From Pachyseris speciosa (lineage: Eukaryota; Cnidaria; Anthozoa; Scleractinia; Pachyseridae): a DNA stretch of 64,000 bases. A program made the translations under genes and the position numbers. The notes below the pieces were generated by a model. The model saw only the letters and a program-made list of their open reading frames with translations, made no database searches and had not been told where the DNA came from. The DNA is taken from the NCBI GenBank assembly GCA_016490735.1, contig JAEMWC010000377.1:325001-389000 (forward strand), in the 5' to 3' direction. Below, piece after piece: positions 23,001 to 29,845 of the stretch (its first letter is position 1; every line of letters starts with the position of its first letter).

Positions 23001-25551
23001 ATAAACCTTATTTCGGGCGAGAAGACGTTCGGTCGACTTAACTTGACCGCAACATTAACACCTGAGTAAAAGGTTCCTTCTTCTCCTTCTTCCGTATTAC
23101 CCCAAGGCCTCCTTCAGTGCTGAAGATTCTTGTGGGTCTTCGTTAAAAATAGATAATAAATAAATCAACTAACAAATGGGCAGATTAAAGGGACTATGTC
23201 ACGGTTATTTTACGGTCTTTGAGGCAAAATTCAGGTTAATTTAAGACTATGAACATTTTTTAAACTCAAATTGGTCTTAGATCTTTAACAGAAAGACAAG
23301 ATTATTTTTTAAGAAGACCAACGCTTAATCGGCTTATAATGGTTCTTATTAGACAGGAAAGCTGAAACTTCCAAACAGCAGCCCACTTTTTTTCAAGTTG
23401 CAATCCGTTTCCATCCTGACCATCCGTAGCCGAGGAGTCTTATTTTTTTATTTGATTGCAATAGTAGAGTAGTTTCGAACAAATCTGGAGCATTATTTTG
23501 AGTTTATATCGGTATAAACATCTCTTGTGGCTTGTTGAATTCATACCAAAACCTCATAACACAGCCCCTTTAAGGAACGAATAAACAGGTAAAAAAGGCG
23601 AATAAATAAATAAATAAATAAATAAAAACAATCAGACAGTCATGCAACAATTGCTTTCCTTAACGAGTCCAAGTTTGGCAGGGTAACAATATCCTCGGGT
23701 AAAGAATTCCATTCCCTTATTGTGCGTGGGAAAAAAGAGTACTTGTGGTAATTGGTTCTTGAATTTGGAACTTTATATGCACATGAATTTAAGTGCCTGC
23801 TTGTCCGCCACATTGGGGTTAGCTCTGTCATTCCATCTGCTGTCACTAGTCCATAGTTTACAGTGTTTTCAAAAACAGCCGGCGCTCGACTCGAGGCACC
23901 GGCTACATCGAGCGTTAGCGCAAGGTACTTTTGGTATTCCAAAGTATGAGTTGATGTAGAAGATGAAGGGATCAAAATTTCAGCCCAAATTAAAATAATT
24001 AACGGTAAAAAACACGGTTAAAATCGAACGACGTTTCGACCGTTCTACGGTCATTCTCAAGTTTAATGTTGAGGCTAAAAAGATTTACCATATATATACT
24101 TTAAGAGATAATGAAGTAAAATTATGCGCTAAAAGATAAAAGAGGGTGTTAAAAAACAATTAAAATATAATTAACTAAAAACTTTTGCACGAATAGAGTC
24201 AGATTGTACATTAAGATTAGGTTTTAAAGAAATGCAAGAACAAGTTTGACTGCCTCGTATATGAGATGTTTTTTATTAACAAACTGAAACCTAATCTTAA
24301 TGTATAATCTGACTCTATTCGTGCAAAAGTTTTTAGTTAACTAGAAATAGTTTTCACTGAAGCTGCCCCCGTATTTTAATTTTTGAGTGGTTATCAGCTG
24401 TAAATATTAAAATACTGAAGACATTGTTGCTCATTTTAGTGAAATAAAGCAGTTAAACTGTAAATTTCAAGTGGAAGAAGTATATTTCTACAGTACATCA
24501 ATGGCAGAAACAATATTTGATTTAGTGTCATTGTTCAACAATTGAGATTTAGATGGCTGTTTTGTTTTGTTTGCGCGGTTTTCGCCGGCCGGGTTTGCTT
24601 ACGTAAAGATCAAGTAATACGAAATTCCGTGAATTAAGACACACAGAAAAACAGACAATAAGCTTTCCTGAATAAAAGAATATTCAGATAAACCTGAGTT
24701 TAATTAAAATATGTAAAAAAAATTTAATTGTTTTTTAACACCCTCTTTTAGCGCATAATTTTACTTCACTATCTCTCAAAGTATATATATGGTAATTCTT
24801 TTTAGCCTCAACATTGAACTTGAGAATGACCATAGAACGGTCGAAACGTCGTTCGATTTTGACAAATTAAAATAGCAATACCTATGGATTAAAGTTAAAG
24901 ATGAAACATTTTGTTCCAGCCGCGGAAACCATTTGTGTTTTCCCGCGGAAAACTGACCTTTGATCCTGCTATTTGATGACTTGTTTCTGTCTCCACATCG
25001 TGTTTGAAACTGCTAATAAAGCATAAAGTGAATTAAAAGTAACTTTTTGGGCCTGAAATGCACGAGATTGCACCTCAGAGGATACAGATTTTCAAAATTT
25101 CCTGGGGAAGGCCCCTAACACCCCCCCTACAAGAGGGGCAAATCCCCTCCCCCACCCTCCCCCATGCAGCTTCACTGCACGGCGCCACTGCCGTGGTGCG
25201 TTAATGCTCTGTGGTTACTCTGCATTTCCCCCTTGTACTTCTCCCCATTTTTAAAACCCTGAGTGTAGCTTATACAACATTCAGAGTCTCATTGCCTTCC
25301 TCCTGCTTTGAAGTGATTTCCATCCCTCGTTAAAAATAGATACATAAATAAATCAGCTAACAAATGGGCAGATTAAGGAACAAATAAACAGGTAAAATAG
25401 TAAAGAAATAAATAACTATTGAAATTGTAAAGAATGATTCCATGCATATTTGATGCTCCATAAATCCTTCTGATTTCAAATGCTAGTTCCTGGTACTTTT
25501 CAACCTTCTCCTCCTGGTTTGTTATTACTATTTTCCACTAATTCACTTGCC

Positions 25552-25649
<98 letters not shown>

Positions 25650-27160
25650 TAGAATTTAGCACAGGGATTTTCCCTGGGAAGAAATATCCAGTCAAGTCTC
25701 ATCCCGAGACCTCAGACTTCCAGCACTTTTCTGAGGATATGTGCCGATCCGAGGAGTGCCGACTTTTGCATCGTTCTTGTTCGGTTTTTAATTCCTAGTT
25801 GCTCCAAGTGGCCTGCCAGCTTTTTTGACACTGAACCTAATGTGCCTACAACCACTGGCACCACTTTTGTCCTTGATTTCCAGATCCTTTTAATCTCTCT
25901 TGCCAGGTCTTGGTACTTTTCATACTTTTCAGTTTCTTTCTGCAGTACGTTACTATCTCCGGGAACAGCTATGTCCACAATGATTGTTTCCTTTGCCTTC
26001 TTTTTCTGAATTACAATGTCTGGCCTCCTGTGGTGGATTTCACGGTCTGTTTGGATTGTAAAGTCCCACAGCAGTTTAACCTCCTCATTCTCTTCTACAC
26101 TTTTGGGGGAATGCTCATACCATTTGTCACTGCACTCAATTCCATATTCCTTGCACACCTCCCAATGAATGACCCGCCCAACAACATCATGCCTCTTTTT
26201 ATATTCTGTCTGCGCAAGCTTGGGGCATCTACACAAAATATGCTGCACAGTTTCATCGTGACTCCCACACATTCTCCATTTGGGTGACACATTTTGGTTT
26301 TCGATTCTGGCTTTTATGGCGTTTGTTCTTAGTGCCTGAACTTGCGCGGCAAAAATAAGCCCTTCTGTCTCCTTCTTCAGTTCACCAGTTCTTATCCAAT
26401 TCCAAGAAACACCAGATAGGTCCTCTGTCTCTCTCTTGAACTGTCCATGTAGCTGCTTTCCAGACCAGTCCTCAGTTCTTTTCCTTTTCATCCTTTCCCT
26501 ATATTCCTTTGGCATTTCACCTTCATCGACATTCTTCCTCTTCCATGCACCTTTCAACAACCGTTCCTGGCTCTGGCAGACATAGACATTGATATTTCTT
26601 TCTTCAATATTTATAGCGTCCTCAACACTAATTAGTCCACGCCCTCCTTCTCTTCTTGGTAAGTACAGGCGGCTTACGTTGGACCTGGGATGAAGAGCGC
26701 CATGGATGGTTAATAGTTTCCTGGTCTTACGATCCAATTCGGCGAGCTCACTCTTTGTCCAGTTTACAATCCCCCCACTGTACCGAAGAAGAGATACAGC
26801 CCAGCTGTTAATAGCCTTTATAACATTACCAGCATTTAACTTTGAGGACAAAGTTTTCTTCACTCTCCTAATGTACTCCTTCTTCATACTTCTCTTCACT
26901 TCGTCATGCATAATGTCATCGGCCTCCAACACCCCCAGATATTTATAACCTTCAGCATCATCTCCAATACTTCGGATAATTCTTCCATCAGGTAATCTTA
27001 TGCCCTCTGACTTATCCAGCTTGCCTCTTTTCATTACCATCGTTGCACACTTCTCAATTCCAAAATCCATACCAATGTCACTGCTGAACACCCTGACAGT
27101 ATGTACAAGCGAGTTAATTTCCTTCTCATTTCTTCCATATAATAATTATTATTATTATTG

Positions 27161-27204
<44 letters not shown>

Positions 27205-29231
27205 GCTATTATTATTATAAATCATAAAAATTACAATTTCCTCGATTGTGATTGGTTTTAAAAACTCCTATTTTCCACTAATTCACTTGCCAAGCTGTTA
27301 TCGGATAGTTTGTTATTGCACAATTTGCTATCGGACAGTTTGTTATCGAACAGTTCAATAAGCCAATCACATTAAAACTAGCATTTTAAATCAACCAATC
27401 ACATTCAAAGTTGTAGTTTAAATCAACAAATCACAGCCTTGGTTTCAATCACCATACATTTTGATTGTAGTCAATTTCAGAGCAACATTAAACAATTTAT
27501 GCTTCTGTGAGAATGAATATATGAAAATCATATATTTGCACTGCGGATTAATGATTAAGTATGTGACTGATCATCGCAGTTATGAACACTACTTAAGCAG
27601 TAGTGAAAAAAAAAATTCAGGCTTGTACGGGATTCGAACCCACGACCTCTGCGATACCGGTGCAAAGCCTTAATTTAATATTTAAATCACAATTTACAAA
27701 TTTACATTAGATAGGAATAAAATTGCGTAAAATAAAATCATTAAATAAATTCTAATATTATATAAAATTGACAAATTTACATTAAATAGGAATAAAATTG
27801 CTTAAAATAAGATTAATAAAATAAATCATCTGTCTAATAATATCTGCCAAGTGCTAGTTGTGTAGTTAGCGACCCATAGGTGTCCAAGTGGCTAGCACAT
27901 CACTTTAAATGCTTTAACGATGTGAAGAGTGTGGCTCAGGACAGCTTTCTGCATTCTTCTAAGTACCTCTCGGTACCTATCTGAGCCCACTAACGCCTTG
28001 ACCTCTTCCTTCAGACTCTTTGAGTAACCATCCAGAGCGTCGATGACGATGTTGAATTGCCGAATCATGAACCCTGGATACTGTCTCTTGAGGTCTAGTC
28101 GCAAAGGCGCGTACTTTAAGGTCTTCTCCTCTTCTTTGTGCTTTCTGTTGTCCATCCAGGGACAGGTCATCTCTCTCAGCATCACCTCTTTGTTTACTCT
28201 GTCTACCACCCTAGCGTCCACTCTGTTGGCTCTCACTTGCAAGTGCTCCGCGAAAACAGGCACATCCCAAAACACCGTCACCTTGTCGTCTTCGTACACT
28301 GGTTTGGGCTGGACTGGTGAATACCAAGGTGGAATAGCGTCCGTCAACTGATAGCCCCTAAGTATCTTAAAGAATAGAATTTTGAGTGCTGCGTTGTGTC
28401 TAGGTCCAGGTACAGAGTTTGCGCCAGTACGCTGCAACCTGGTACCACGAGTGCGACACTTTCCTGTGCCTTCCGACATAGCCTGCATTTCTCATCACCG
28501 TCCGTGTGTGTCTTGGTCTTTCTCGAGGCGTAAAGCTTAGTTGGCAGGAGTTGCTGATAACTCTTGCAGTCCCACCACTACTTTGATTGGAGCCGTTTTC
28601 CAATCTGACAGCCAAGCAAAACATTCCTCGTCCACATCCCCATCTCTCCATCTCTCCGCTATTAACTTCCCTTGCCATCTCTCACTTTCGATCTCTTCAG
28701 CCTCTGCTCTGATTGACTTTCTTAATCCACACGCTGATCTTCTTTCTGTCGAGTACATCCCGTTTCCGTAACCCCAACTGGTTGTGGGTACTGCAACTCT
28801 AGCCGTAGTCCCAGCTGTTGTGCATAACTCTCCGCATCCTTCACCAAGGATCTGCGTCCTGTACGGATCGCTTTCTCCTCGAACTGCCTCACCAGGTACA
28901 TAGTTGGATCATTGTTAGAATACAAGTTCATAGCTGCCTTTATCTTGATGGTCTTGTACTCTCTCTCGATGGACCTAAGGCCTCGACCTCCTAACTTCCT
29001 AGGAAGGTACAGTAGATCTGTGGAGCCCAAAGGATGCTTAGCTCCTTTAGCAACCATGACCTTACAAGTCTCTCTGTCCATCCTCTGCAAATCTGCAATA
29101 GTCCATACCTGGGTCCACATGAAGTATGTTAACGCCGGAAGTGCAAACTGATTGGTCGCCAACACTTTGTTGTAGTCTGATAATGGACTCGACCATATCA
29201 CTGATAGTCTTTTCAAGTACACATTCTCTGT

Positions 29232-29298
<67 letters not shown>

Positions 29299-29578
29299 AG
29301 GATTATCCAGTTTTTATATTTTTATGTTTTCTTTGATGTGACATTGCTGCCTGTATTTTATGCGAATTAGAGAACCTTTTGGAAAAATGTTGACTCTAAT
29401 AGATTTTGCTTTTGAAAAAAAAAAAAAGGAAATTATTATTGTTATTGGAGAAGCATTTGCCAGATAATGATTTTGATTAAGAATTTTTTCCAGTAGTTTT
29501 TACATTTTTTTTATAGTATTTATCCTTGTAAATGGTGTTGGTTTGATATTTTTAAATAAAAATTATTATTTAAAAAAA

Positions 29579-29624
<46 letters not shown>

Positions 29625-29743
29625 CTCGTGATAAACAAATCGGACTCCCGCTGCGCGGTCGTCCGATTCTGTTATCACTCGTATGATTACAGACCGAATT
29701 GGACTCCACTCAGTCCTATTACCATTGCTTATTATTATTATTA

Positions 29744-29786
<43 letters not shown>

Positions 29787-29809
29787 CGTTATCGTTATCG
29801 TTATCGTTA

Positions 29810-29845
<36 letters not shown>

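Noticed and set aside
25547..25798. Poly-tyrosine and poly-asparagine frames in the ATT arrays (also 27,034-27,225 and 29,616-30,005)
   Set aside because: Microsatellite translations with no conserved flanks.
27617..27672. tRNA gene on the minus strand
   Set aside because: Only the box B/T-arm half is present; no D-arm, anticodon stem or acceptor stem could be paired.
28043..28351. Plus-strand frames across 28,043-28,771
   Set aside because: Opposite-strand shadows of the decayed LINE; no domain content on the plus strand.
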